In this document: in pieces, positions 45,234 to 56,262 of the stretch | How positions within the stretch are numbered: position 1 is the stretch's first letter | How the letters are laid out: the number at the start of each line of letters is the position of its first letter | Origin: Chaenocephalus aceratus | Lineage: Eukaryota; Chordata; Actinopteri; Perciformes; Channichthyidae | Direction: 5' to 3' | Assembly (NCBI GenBank): GCA_023974075.1 | Contig: JAMFTG010000196.1 | Span: forward strand, 163,501 to 227,500 | Length of the DNA stretch: 64,000 bases | Translations under genes and position numbers: made by a program | Notes under the pieces: generated by a model | The model's input: only the letters and a program-made list of their open reading frames with translations | The model's database searches: none | Told to the model about the DNA's origin: nothing

Positions 45234-45856
45234 CGGTACGTCCACACAGCAGCTTTAGACGAATCTTCCACCGCTTCCAACGCTTCTCTGCCCATTGACT
45301 TTGAATGGGGATGACGTCACTTTGCCTCGCTTTTCGCCGAACTGCATTGTGGGGGAGCGAAGCGAAGATTTCCAGGATTTCCAGGATTCAAAAGTTGAGC
45401 AATGTTCAACTTTTGAAGCTGAGCTGGAAGCGTCAGCCAATCAAACACGTTTATGCAAATCTGCCAGTAGAAGCGCTAGCCAATCAAACCGCGTGTAAGC
45501 AGGGAGAACCAGACCGCAGTTCATTTCCTCATATTCCAAACGAGAAATTACGGTAGCAAATCACCCGGTTCTTTACGACCAGAACTATTAACGGGATACA
45601 AACCGGAGGAACCAGGCATGGAGGGAGGTGGCAGAGACAGTGGGGGAAACTGGTAGGTTTTCGCCTGTTTGGGGAGTTTATATATATATATATTGCTCCC
45701 ATAAAATCCCCGGGGTTTTTTGCTTTGTATGTCGGGGGCGGGAGATTCATGTGATTGGTTGTTGGTCGCGTTGCTCGCAAAAAATCCCCAAGCTGTCAGA
45801 CACGCCCAGCTCCAAGATTTTCGAGATTTTTGAAAAGCTGCTGTGTGGACGTACCG
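45234..45856. mobile_element. PIF/Harbinger-like MITE, 623 bp, nested
   Basis: CGGTACGTCCACACAGCAGC and GCTGCTGTGTGGACGTACCG are perfect inverted ends. TAA is duplicated at 45231-45233 and 45857-45859. The empty site is visible in the sister copy at 51728-51745 (GTGATAGGCTAAGGG). No transposase. Confidence 0.93.
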
Positions 45857-46017
45857 TAAGTGCCGGACATCTCTAAGCGGTTGACCAATCACAACAGAGC
45901 CGGCCAGCTAACCAATCAGAGCAGACTGGGCTCTGGTTTCAGACAGAGGGTGAAGAGAGGTGCTGCAGCACAGGCAGTATGAGAACAATAATTTAAAGAG
46001 CTTTTTGAACTTTAAAG

Positions 46018-47237
46018 AATGGAGACATGTAGAGACACTACATACTGATATACACCTGAACATCAGCACGAGAGGACTCTTTAAAGTAGAGACACTACAT
46101 ACTGATATATACACCTGAACATCAGCACGAGAGGACTCTTTAAAGTAGAGACACTACATACTGATATATACCTGAACATCAGCAGGAGAGGACTCTTTAA
46201 AGTAGAGACACTACATACTGATATATACCTGAACATCAGCAGGAGAGGACTCTTTAAAGTAGAGACACTAAATACTGATATACACCTGAACATCAGCAGG
46301 AGAGGACTCTTTAAAGTAGAGATACTAGATACTGATATACACCTGAACATCAGCAGGAGAGGACTCTGATATACACCTGAACATCAGCTGGAGAGGACTC
46401 TTTAAAGTAGAGATACTAGATACTGATATACACCTGAACATCAGCAGGAGAGGACTCTTTAAAGTAGAGACACTACATACTGATATACACCTGAACATCA
46501 GCAGGAGAGGACTCTTTGAAGTAGAGACACTATATACTGATATACACCTGAACATCAGCAGGAGAGGACTCTTTAAAGTAGAGACACTAGATACTGATAT
46601 ACACCTAAACATTGGCAGGAGAGGACTCTTTAAAGTAGAGACACTACATACTGATATACACCTGAACATCAGCAGGAGAGGACTCTTTAAAGTAGAGACA
46701 CTACATACTGATATACACCTGAACATCAGCAGGAGAGGACTCTTTAAAGTAGAGACACTACATACTGATATACACCTGAACATCAGCAGGAGAGGACTCT
46801 TTAAAGTAGAGACACTACATACTGATATACACCTGAACATCAACAGGAGAGGACTCTTTAAAGTATAGACACTACATACTGATATATGCCTGAACATCAG
46901 CAGTAGAGGACTCTTTAAAGTAGAGACACTACATACTGATATACACCTGAACATCAGCAGGAGAGGACTCTTTAAAGTAGAGACACTACATACTGATATA
47001 CACCTGAACATCAGCAGGAGAGGACTCTTTAAAGTAGAGACACTACATACTGATATACACCTGAACATCAGCAGGAGAGGACTCTTTAAAGTAGAGACTC
47101 TACATACTGATATACACCTGAACATCAGCAGGAGAGGACTCTTTAAAGTAGAGACGCTACATACTGATATACACCTGAACATCAGCAGGAGAGGACTCTT
47201 TAAAGTAGAGACACTACATACTGATATACACCTGAAA
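46018..47237. repeat. 57-bp array 1, ~21 copies
   Basis: Unit CTTTAAAGTAGAGACACTAC + ATACTGATATACACCTGAAC + ATCAGCAGGAGAGGACT. Being 57 bp (19 codons) it keeps frames open on both strands; the 314-codon minus frame is an artefact. Confidence 0.97.
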
Positions 47238-47250
47238 ATGAGCCCCTTTA

Positions 47251-48150
47251 AATAGTTATTCCAATACACACATTGATGAAGGCCTGAATATCATCCTGTG
47301 TCAGTGGACAGTCTCTATGGCGCATGATTAATTAAATGCTGCTTTACTGTTTGTGTGTTTGCCCATATTTGAATATTCCTGCCATGAACATCTTAAATCC
47401 AAAGCCTGTGTGAATGCCTGTCATCTCCCTCTTTGTGCTGCCTGTTCCCAGAGTATCGATTCGTTATGTAATGGTGCTGGTGGAAACCTGTTTACTGCTG
47501 TTAATAGTGTGTGTGCTGCTTCTGGCTGATGTGTTCTGTTGCCCTGTGGAGCTTATGCGAATGTGAAGCTTTCAAATGGTCCATCTGCAATTAACAAACT
47601 GCATGTACAGAGACAATTAAATTAAATTAGCAATTACATTAGCACTACATCAAAGTACTCTGTGTTAAGTGCTTCCGCTTAATGATGCAGGCTGCCCTTT
47701 TATGAAGCGTCATTTCCAAAATAGAAAAACGCAGTCCTTACGTCCTGAGTGTGCCTCTTAAATGGAGAAAGTATTGCAGCAATTTTATTTGGCATTTAGA
47801 TTTGAATACATTTCCATAAGTGTGCAACACTTAAATGCTAAATGTGTAACTGTAGCATGTATTCCCCGCTTCTGTAGTTATGTTCATACTTATATAACTG
47901 TCTCCTTCTATGTGTTTAAAGGATACTTTCTTGTATGTTCATTAAATAAATTATTCCACTTTTTTAAACAACTTATAAAGTACAGAGTGCTGATAACTCT
48001 TTGGCTTGGAGTAGAATAATCTCCATAAACACATATCTGTAATTGAAGGAAGGATAATAAGATGTTGGTATCAGAAGTCTTCTGTTTTCCCTGTACGTTT
48101 TTGACCAATCACGTTTGAGCAAAGTTTGTTTGCATGCAGTGTTAAGAACT
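47251..48150. other. Unassigned; candidate conserved non-coding sequence
   Basis: 47290-47680 is complex, non-repetitive, with AATTAAATTAAATTAGCAAT and similar AT-rich homeodomain-like motifs. Conservation is only a guess. Confidence 0.25.
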
Positions 48151-48159
48151 CAGGCACTT

Positions 48160-48860
48160 AGGAGGTAGGACCCAATTGCACGACCCGGGAGACAGAGTAT
48201 TGTAGGATACTTTATTTTCCAAAAATACAGCAACAAATGGTCACTAACTAATGTCAGGATGAGATGAGAAAAAATGAAAATCGCTCACGTGATGAGGAAC
48301 AAAACTTTTCACGATTTACAAAAGAGCATAGACCTGACCAAGGCAAAAGACAAGGAGCGTAGACCTGACCAAGACCATAGACACACACGAACTGACCCTG
48401 ACCCTGGATAGTGGTGGTCTAATGGATAGTGAGGTGGGCTGAAGATCGGAAGGTTGTGAGTTCAAATCCCGCCAGGAACACCACCACTAGTGTGCCATTG
48501 AGTAAGGCACTTAGCCCTTAGTTACTCCAAGGAGAATGTCCCTGGAATTGGTAATTGTAAGCCGCTTTGGATAAAAGCGTCAGCTAAATGAAATGTAATG
48601 AACACAGGGGAATTTAAACACAGGGTAAAAAGACACAGGTGGGACCAATCAGGGGCGGGGCTGACGCTGATGAGCACAGGAGACACAGAAGAGGTGACAG
48701 GTGAAAACAATCAGGAAATTAGACACACCAGGGAAACTAACGACAGACAGGAAAACACCGGGGAAAAGACCAGACGATACACAGGGAGGAAAACATGACA
48801 AGGAGAACGGAAACACACCACACAACTAAAAACGTGACGCAACACAAGAATCGTGACATG
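48160..48860. mobile_element. Dispersed repeat hosting a SINE
   Basis: CACTTAGGAGGTAGGACCCA, ATACTTTATTTTCCAAAAATAC and, after the SINE, CCAATCAGGGGCGGGGCTGA and CACAGGGAGGAAAACATGAC are familiar repeat text from fish genomes. Class and ends unresolved. Confidence 0.4.
48405..48598 (+). mobile_element. tRNA-derived SINE
   Basis: Box A-like TGGTCTAATGGATAGTGAGG, box B GGTTGTGAGTTCAAATCCC at 48452-48470, then body GTAAGGCACTTAGCCC and the LINE-related tail AGCCGCTTTGGATAAAAGCG + TCAGCTAAATG. A typical fish SINE, not a tRNA gene. Confidence 0.85.
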
Positions 48861-48994
48861 CAGCTAAATAGACCACGTGACATCAGACACAATTGGCCTT
48901 TCCTCTGACAAATATTGAGCCTTTTGCTAGCTTGAAATTAGCTTGTATATTGTTTACTTTTGGAAGAAACCATTCTTGGGCGCAACTGTTGCTT

Positions 48995-49135
48995 TAAGTT
49001 AGTGCAGTCGTCTTTAAATCAGAAGGTTGCAGGTTCGTTGCTTTGAGCGAGACACTTAAGCCCAAGTTGGTCCTCATGGCCAACAGTGTGTAAATGTTAC
49101 CTTTAGGCAGGTGGCACCTACATGGAAGTCCTACC
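48995..49135 (+). mobile_element. Degenerate tRNA-derived SINE
   Basis: TCAGAAGGTTGCAGGTTCG (box B), GAGACACTTAAGCCCAAGTT and TTTAGGCAGGTGGCACC are HE1-like SINE parts; it lacks a clear head. Confidence 0.55.
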
Positions 49136-49158
49136 TCATTTACCCTCCTTGCATCTTA

Positions 49159-50299
49159 GGCTGCGGCCACACGAGGATGAATTCGGTCGTTTGCGTTACT
49201 GTTTAGTGTCATATAGACCGTTCGGCCACACGAGGACGACCGAATACGGCACTAAACAACTGAGGAAACGACAACGGGTTCCAAGGTGGATAGAACGGCA
49301 TACGCAACTCTCTGGGGGGTCAAACGGCTCCGTGTGTGCGCCCTATCCGAACATTTTCAGATCACTGATAGTGATTGCGCAATAGCCCCGCCTCTCCCGC
49401 TCACCTCCGCTTACCCCGCGCCATTGCTGAAGTGTTTCGCCACCAACAACAACAACAATGGCGGATCGCAGAGTTGCTATCGTGCTCCGGACGCTATTCA
49501 CCATGCTGCAGTTGTTTGTGCAACATCTACAGCAATAATGATGAGGCAATAGCCCCGCCTCTCCCCACCTCTGCTGCTCACCCCCGCGTCAAAGTAAACT
49601 GCACCCTGAATTCAGATTATTTATCTTTCTCTCGCGAGTGAAGTCTAATCTGACAGGACGGAGACACGCAGCTCTGCTCACCTGCAGCTCCTCCTGCTGC
49701 AGCAAAACACACACTTCAAGTCAGATCATCACCCTTAGCTATTTTAATTACCTCTCAAACTCCCTAAACTAGTTATAAATATGTTTATTTTTACTGTCGG
49801 CCGGGTCACTGATTACTGGATGAGCTGCTGCATGAGACAGACACTGACGCTGTCCGAAGAGAGGGAGGAAAAAGAGAGGCTCCGTGTATTTTATCATTAT
49901 ATTATATAGAGTCGTTATTCATTTGTTTTAAAGCTCAATAAATAACAAAGAAGACCTTTGACCGGCACTTTTATCATTTTGTCCGGAAGATTTAAACTTT
50001 AATACACGCTGACTGGCGAAAAACTCTGCCCGGTTCCCTCGGCCCCCACCGCGGAGAATAAACAGAAGGGCAACCATGACAACCATGCTTCTTCGCTGCT
50101 TTTGTGGAGGAAGTTACAGCGCCACGTACAGGCTCCTGCATATGTACTGCAGCTTCTCCAGCGGTTGGAGCTAAACGGAGCGGTCTCGTGTGGGCAGACA
50201 CTATCCGGTGAATATTGCGTGTGGACGGAAGCTTGTTTGCGATTGCGTTTGCGTTAATCCTATGCGTTTAGCCGTTTTCGTCCTCGTGTGGCCGCAGCC
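49159..50299 (+). mobile_element. PIF/Harbinger-like element, 1141 bp
   Basis: GGCTGCGGCCACACGAGGA and TCCTCGTGTGGCCGCAGCC are perfect inverted ends. TTA duplicated at 49156-49158 and 50300-50302. Subterminal GACCGTTCGGCCACACGAGG gives a second inner repeat. GC-rich, non-autonomous. Confidence 0.93.
49458..49538 (+). pseudogene. Short ORF in Harbinger-like element, 26 codons
   Basis: MADRRVAIVLRTLFTMLQLF plus VQHLQQ then TAA. It looks like the start of an element-encoded protein, possibly the N-terminus of a transposase, cut by a stop. Resemblance is from memory. Confidence 0.35.
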
Positions 50300-50302
50300 T
50301 TA

Positions 50303-51600
50303 AGTTGATAATCGGACTGTAAAATATGACAAATGCACGGAAGAAAAAAGACTTGGTACACCGGGAACCTAGAAAATGTGAAACGCTAATAAAAGCTAAA
50401 TCGTTGCCGGACTAAAGCTAATGGTTTCCCAGATTGAAAACAGTGCAACTCAAATGAGTTTCCCTGAAGGACATCACCTATAGTTTAGTGATTTATGATA
50501 TGACAACATAAAGAGTGCGTATGTCATCAACCTTAGTAGGTTTTTCAGTTTTAACAGACAAACTGTTATTGTTATTATGTGTTTTCTGTCAAATAGAAAT
50601 CAACATAGCCTTTACGATATTTAACATTACAACTTACTAACTCACAACAGGAAATAACTTCAATTCTTGTAAGCAAGGCACGGCAAACAGAACTAAAGAG
50701 AACTTAGGATCAGCGTTAGAAACAAGCGGATATGATGAGGGGAGAAAGTGCAAATTAAGCGGGAGAACACACAAAGACAGGAAGTCAAATCAGACTTGAC
50801 GAGGGAAGAAAGCTTTTCAAAATAAAACAGGACTTCAAGATGTTGTCGGATTGGTTTTCCCAACGCTTTAAAGCCCTAGTATGAAGATGCATCCTTCAGT
50901 TAGGCCCAGTGTTGAAATGTAACTCACACTGCCAAAGCTAGCTTCCCTGTTTGTCTTCCATGTCATGGGATCAGTGATTCTCTCACACGTTGACGTCAGT
51001 ATTGATGACCCTCAGAGGGAGAGCTCTGCACATGTCTTGTTTCAGGTTGTTGGCGGGGAAATCAGGGAATGCATTTACTTGAAACCCCACTTCCCCTCCC
51101 TGTTGTATCGTTAGTGCTTTATGATTAGCTTTTCACTTTACCACTTAACTCAGAAAATAAAGGTTACAGTTTTAGCAGATGTTCTCTGTTGCACTGAAGC
51201 GGTCTGTTGCACATTGCGCTGCACGGGGAAACTGTCAGACACACTGCAGAGAGACGCTGCAGCAGAGTACGGGGAAGGTGCAAAGACTACAACATTAAAC
51301 TGTGTAGGAATATAGCTCTTACAAGTCAAGGAAGAAGAAACCTGCACCCAAAGGAGAAGAGCAAATCAATTGGAGAGGAAGTGTCCCTTCATACACTGAG
51401 AAAACAGAAGCGTTGACTTCAATTAAATGGATTTTGTCAACACATTTCACACAACTGTATTCTGTTAGTTGAAAGGAATAATATTAACTTTAAATACAAA
51501 ATATTAGGCTCAACTTATTATTGCTTTCAACTAACATAATGAAATATGTTGACATAATACATTTAATTAAAGTCAACATTTCTGTTTATTCAGTGTAGAG
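50303..51600. other. Unassigned intronic sequence
   Basis: Complex sequence, no gene or clear TE. AATTAAATG...GTCAACA motifs are mirrored at 51420-51600, possibly a small inverted-repeat element. Confidence 0.3.
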
Positions 51601-51605
51601 TGTTC

Positions 51606-51622
51606 CCCCCCCCCCCCCCCCC
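51606..51622. repeat. Poly-C tract
   Basis: About 17 C. Confidence 0.9.
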
Positions 51623-51649
51623 AACCTGAAATGCCTCAATTAGACTCCT

Positions 51650-52850
51650 TTGTTTACTTCAGGAACATAGTGACATCAACATGCATCACTTGTGTACAGT
51701 ACTATTGGATATCCAACACATTGTACGTGATAGGCTAAGGGGCGGGACATCTCTAAGCGGTTGACCAATCACAACAGAGCCGGCCAGCTAACCAATCAGA
51801 GCAGACTGGGCTCTGGTTTCAGACAGAGGGTGAAAAGAGGTGCAGCAGCACAGGCAGTATGAGAACAATAAAGAGCTTTTTCAACATTAAAGCATGGAGA
51901 CATGTAGAGACACTACATACTGATATACACCTGGACATCAGCAGGAGAGGACTCTTTAAAGTAGAGACACTACATACTGATATACACCTGGACATCAGCA
52001 GGAGAGGACTCTTTAAAGTAGAGACACTACATACTGATATACACCTGAACATCAGCAGGAGAGGACTCTTTAAAGTAGAGACACTACATACTGATATACA
52101 CCTGAACATCAGCAGGAGAGGACTCTTTAAAGTAAAGACTCTACATACTGATATACACCTAAACATCAGCAGGAGAGGACTCTTTAAAGTAGAGATACTA
52201 CATACTGATATACACCTGAACATCAGCAGGAGAGGACTCTTTAAAGTAGAGACACTACATACTGATATACACCTGAACATCAGCAGGAGAGGACTCTTTA
52301 AAGTAGAGACACTACATACTGATATACACCTGAACATCAGCAGGAGAGGACTCTTTAAAGTAGAGACACTACATACTGATATACACCTGAACATCAGCAG
52401 GAGAAGACTCTTTAAAGTAGAGACACTACATACTGATATACACCTGAACATCAGCAGGAGAGGACTCTTTAAAGTACAGACACTACATACTGATATACAC
52501 CTGAACATCAGCAGGAGAGGACTCTTTAAAGTAGAGACACTACATACTGATATACACCTGAACATCAGCAGGAGAGGACTCTTTAAAGTACAGACACTAC
52601 ATACTGATATACACCTGAACATCAGCAGGAGAGGACTCTTTAAAGTAGAGACACTACATACTGATACACCTGAACATCAGCAGGAGAGGACTCTTTAAAG
52701 TAGAGACACTACATACTGATATGCACCTGAACATCAGCAGGAGAGGACTCTTTAAAGTAGAGACACTACATACTGATATACACCTGAACATCAGCAGGAG
52801 AGAACTCTTTAAAGTAGAGACACTACACACTGATATGATGCTTTTCTACA
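51650..52850 (-). mobile_element. TTAA-type element, array copy 2
   Basis: CCAACACATTGTACGTGATA, then GGGGCGGGACATCTCTAAGC and core ACCAATCACAACAGAGCCGG as in copy 1, then a 57-bp array. No TTAA terminus is seen after the array, so it is truncated there. Confidence 0.8.
51893..52838. repeat. 57-bp array 2, ~16-17 copies
   Basis: Same unit and orientation as array 1. One copy lacks TA (CTGATACACC near 52665), and one unit boundary is ATGCACC. Confidence 0.97.
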
Positions 52851-54125
52851 ATGTAGGAAATGGTCAACACGGAGAAACACCACTACACTACAATGTATTC
52901 AGTTATGCTATTTTATTTTAGCACTGCAGCACTCTTTGAATAGGTCTTATTTTAACCGGATCCCCGAACGCACTGTGACCAAAATTGGCAGATAATATAG
53001 CACTTTTCTTTGTTGGATATCACATTAAATTGTTTCTTGCAATTTACTTAGCATATGAAATGTGGCACAACATGGGGAGATATTTGATTAACCGAAAGTA
53101 TGCCTATTGAGATGATTGCAGCCACATAGTGTTGTCTTCGGCTGAGTGGAGATAAAGTGGTTACGATGTGCAGGAAAAATGAGAAAATAATACTTTCCCT
53201 CATTACTGAAAAAAACCTTTGTGTTGCTTTCTGCGAATTACACTACTAGAACCTCGGGGAACAAATAAAGTCTGTTTCACAAGTCTCGTTAGCTGTTAAC
53301 AGTGTGCCCTTCTGGACCTATGTGCCTATTGGTTGACAAAATATCGATCTTCAATTTGCTTTTAGTGCCCGGCAAACTGTTAACTGCAATTACACATATG
53401 CACATTTTCAATTATCCACAAGCACTTAACACTCAAAGACCCGTTCACACATTCACACATACACAAAGTATTGATTTTAAACAGGAAACCAGGATATAAA
53501 AGCAAAGAAAGACGGCGTTACACAGCACCCCATGAGACAAAAGGTGATGGGTGCAATCTGCAAAGACTTACCATTAAATAGCTGTAGCACTTACTCCCAC
53601 ATAAAGGCACCCACCTGAAGGCTTCTGTGGGAAAGCAGCACTCGTTATGAGCAGGTAAAGCTTCTCCAGGGTGCTAATGGATTTTATTTTAGGCCGGGAT
53701 CACTGGATCATCAGCTGTGAAGATAAAGGGTCAACGGAGGGGTTTAAACTCAGGTCAGCCATTGTGAAAGACTCCACCAGTAATACAGCAGGGACGATTG
53801 AAGCTTCAGGGTAAAACAGAGGACTTTAATAACATATCATTAAACACAAGCTTTTAAAACCCCATGGGAAACTGTTCAATGTCAACTAAGGTTAGGGTTG
53901 GGAGGGTTACTTTAAAAATGTATTTGGTTACAAACTACCTGTAAAAAATCTGTTATCAGAAACCTCATCTGAGTATCACAATATTCCGTTCTTTTGGATT
54001 ACATCAATATCCAATGCAATGCAAATATATGCAACAGAAAATAAATAAGATACATTTTTCTTACGTTTATTATGTAAGACAACAGAACATCCTTGGGAAA
54101 GAAGAAACCAAGATATTAGGTGTCA
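52851..54125. other. Unassigned spacer between inverted arrays
   Basis: Nothing recognised. Confidence 0.35.
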
Positions 54126-54129
54126 ATAT

Positions 54130-56262
54130 CAAAGAGGACCTGTTCTGCTAATTTTCAGGTTCATATAGTGTCTCTACTTTAAAGAGTCCTCTCCTGCTGA
54201 TGTTCAGGTGTATATCAGTATGTAGTGTCTCTACTTTAAAGAGTCCTCTCCTGCTGATGTTCAGGTGTATATCAGTATGTAGTGTCTCTACTTTAAAGAG
54301 TCCTCTCCTGCTGATGTTCAGGTGTATATCAGTATGTAGTGTCTCTACTTTAAAGAGTCCTCTCCTGCTGATGTTCAAGTGTATATCAGTATGTAATGTC
54401 TCTACTTTAAAGAGTCCTCTCCTGCTGATGTTCAGGTGTATATCAGTATGTAATGTCTCTACTTTAAAGAGTCCTCTCCTGCTGATGTTCAGGTGTATAT
54501 CAGTATGTAGTGTCTCTACTTTAAAGAGTCATCTCCTGCTGATGTTCAGGTGTATATCAGTATGTAGCGTCTCTACTTTAAAGAGTCCTCTCCTGCTGAT
54601 GTTCAGGTGTATATCAGTATGTAGTGTCTCTACTTTAAAGAGTCCTCTCCTGCTGATGTCCAGGTGTATATCAGTATGTAGTGTCTCTACTTTAAAGAGT
54701 CCTCTCCTGCTGATGTTCAGGTGAATATCAGTATGTAGTGTCTCTACTTTAAAGAGTCCTCTCCTGCTGATGTTCAGGTGTATATCAGTATATAGTGTCT
54801 CTACTTTAAAGAGTCCTCTCCTGCTGATGTTCAGGTGTATATCAGTATTTAGTGTCTCTACTTTAAAGAGTCCTCTCCTGCTGATGTTCAGGTGTATATC
54901 AGTATGTAGTGTCTCTACTTTGAAGAGTCCTCTCCTGCTGATGTTCAGGTGTATATCAGTATGTAGTGTCTCTACTTTAAAGAGTCCTCTCCTGCTGATG
55001 TTCAGGTGTATATCAGTATGTAGCGTCTCTACTTTAAAGAGTCCTCTCCTGCTGATGTTCAGGTGTATATCAGAATGCAGTGTCTCTACTTTAAAGAGTC
55101 CTCTCCTGCTGATGTTCAGGTGTATATCAGTATGTAGTGTCTCTACTTTAAAGAGTCCTCTCCTGCTGATGTTCAGGTGTATATCAGTATGTAGTGTCTC
55201 TACTTTAAAGAGTCCTCTCCTGCTGATGTTCAGGTGTATATCAGAATGCAGTGTCTCTACTTTAAAGAGTCCTCTCCTGCTGATGTTCAGGTGTATATCA
55301 GTATGTAGCGTCTCTACTTTAAAGAGTCCTCTCCTGCTGATGTTCAGGTGTATATCAGTATGTAGCGTCTCTACTTTAAAGAGTCCTCTCCTGCTGATGT
55401 TCAGGTGTATATCAGTATGTAGCGTCTCTACTTTAAAGAGTCCTCTCCTGCTGATGTTCAGGTGTATATCAGTATGTAGCGTCTCTACTTTAAAGAGTCC
55501 TCTCCTGCTGATGTTCAGGTGTATATCAGTATGTAGCGTCTCTACTTTAAAGAGTCCTCTCCTGCTGATATTCAGGTGTATATCAGTATGTAGTGTCTCT
55601 ACTTTAAAGAGTCCTCTCCTGCTGATGTTCAGGTGTATATCAGTATGTAGCGTCTCTACTTTAAAGAGTCCTCTCCTGCTGATGTTCAGGTGTATATCAG
55701 TATGTAGCGTCTCTACTTTAAAGAGTCCTCTCCTGCTGATGTTCAGGTGTATATCAGTATGTAGCGTCTCTACTTTAAAGAGTCCTCTCCTGCTGATGTT
55801 CAGGTGTATATCAGTATGTAGCGTCTCTACTTTAAAGAGTCCTCTCCTGCTGATGTTCAGGTGTATATCAGTATGTAGCGTCTCTACTTTAAAGAGTCCT
55901 CTCCTGCTGATGTTCAGGTGTATATCAGTATGTAGTGTCTCTACTTTAAAGAGTCCTCTCCTGCTGATGTTCAGGTGTATATCAGTATGTAGCGTCTCTA
56001 CTTTAAAGAGTCCTCTCCTGCTGATGTTCAGGTGTATATCAGTATGTAGTGTCTCTACTTTAAAGAGTCCTCTCCTGCTGATGTTCAGGTCTGTATCAGT
56101 ATGTAGCGTCTCTACTTTAAAGAGTCCTCTCCTGCTGATGTTCAGGTCTGTATCAGTATGTAGCGTCTCTACTTTAAAGAGTCCTCTCCTGCTTCTCCTC
56201 TTTTCACCCTCTGTCTGAAACCAGAGCCCAGTCTGCTCTGATTGGTTAGCTGGTTAGCTTTG
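54130..56262 (+). mobile_element. TTAA-type element, array copy 3, inverted
   Basis: Starts CAAAGAGGACCTGTTCTGCT + AATTTTCAGGTTCAT (decayed terminus), then the array, then CTCTTTTCACCCTCTGTCTG and CAGAGCCCAGTCTGCTCTGA. Opposite orientation to copies 1 and 2; truncated at about 56262. Confidence 0.85.
54168..56193. repeat. 57-bp array 3, ~35 copies
   Basis: Unit TTTAAAGAGTCCTCTCCTGC ... GTATATCAGTATGTAGTGTC. A T/C variant (GTAGTGTC / GTAGCGTC) is clustered, with C dominant at 55300-55900. Open frames of 174 and 482 codons are artefacts of the 19-codon period. Confidence 0.97.

Larger units (their letters stand above)
45130..47250 (-). mobile_element. TTAA-type element, array copy 1
   Basis: One end near 45130 (AGGTCCCATAATGCTTTTGTGG, GTAAATGGTCTGCAAAG); core ACCAATCACAACAGAGCCGG and GGTTTCAGACAGAGGGTGAA (45885-45960); other end CCTGAAAATGAGCCCCTTTAA at 47231-47251. 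Split by a Harbinger-like insertion (45234-45856) and expanded by a 57-bp array. Confidence 0.8.

Noticed and set aside
48435..48470. tRNA gene
   Set aside because: Box A/B-like motifs belong to a SINE with its body and LINE-type tail; no foldable complete tRNA.
54770..56218. 482-codon open frame (also 314 codons at 46325-47269, 267 and 279 codons at 51819-52698, 174 at 54200-54724)
   Set aside because: All are translations of the 57-bp tandem unit, which is 19 codons long and lacks stops in several frames on both strands.
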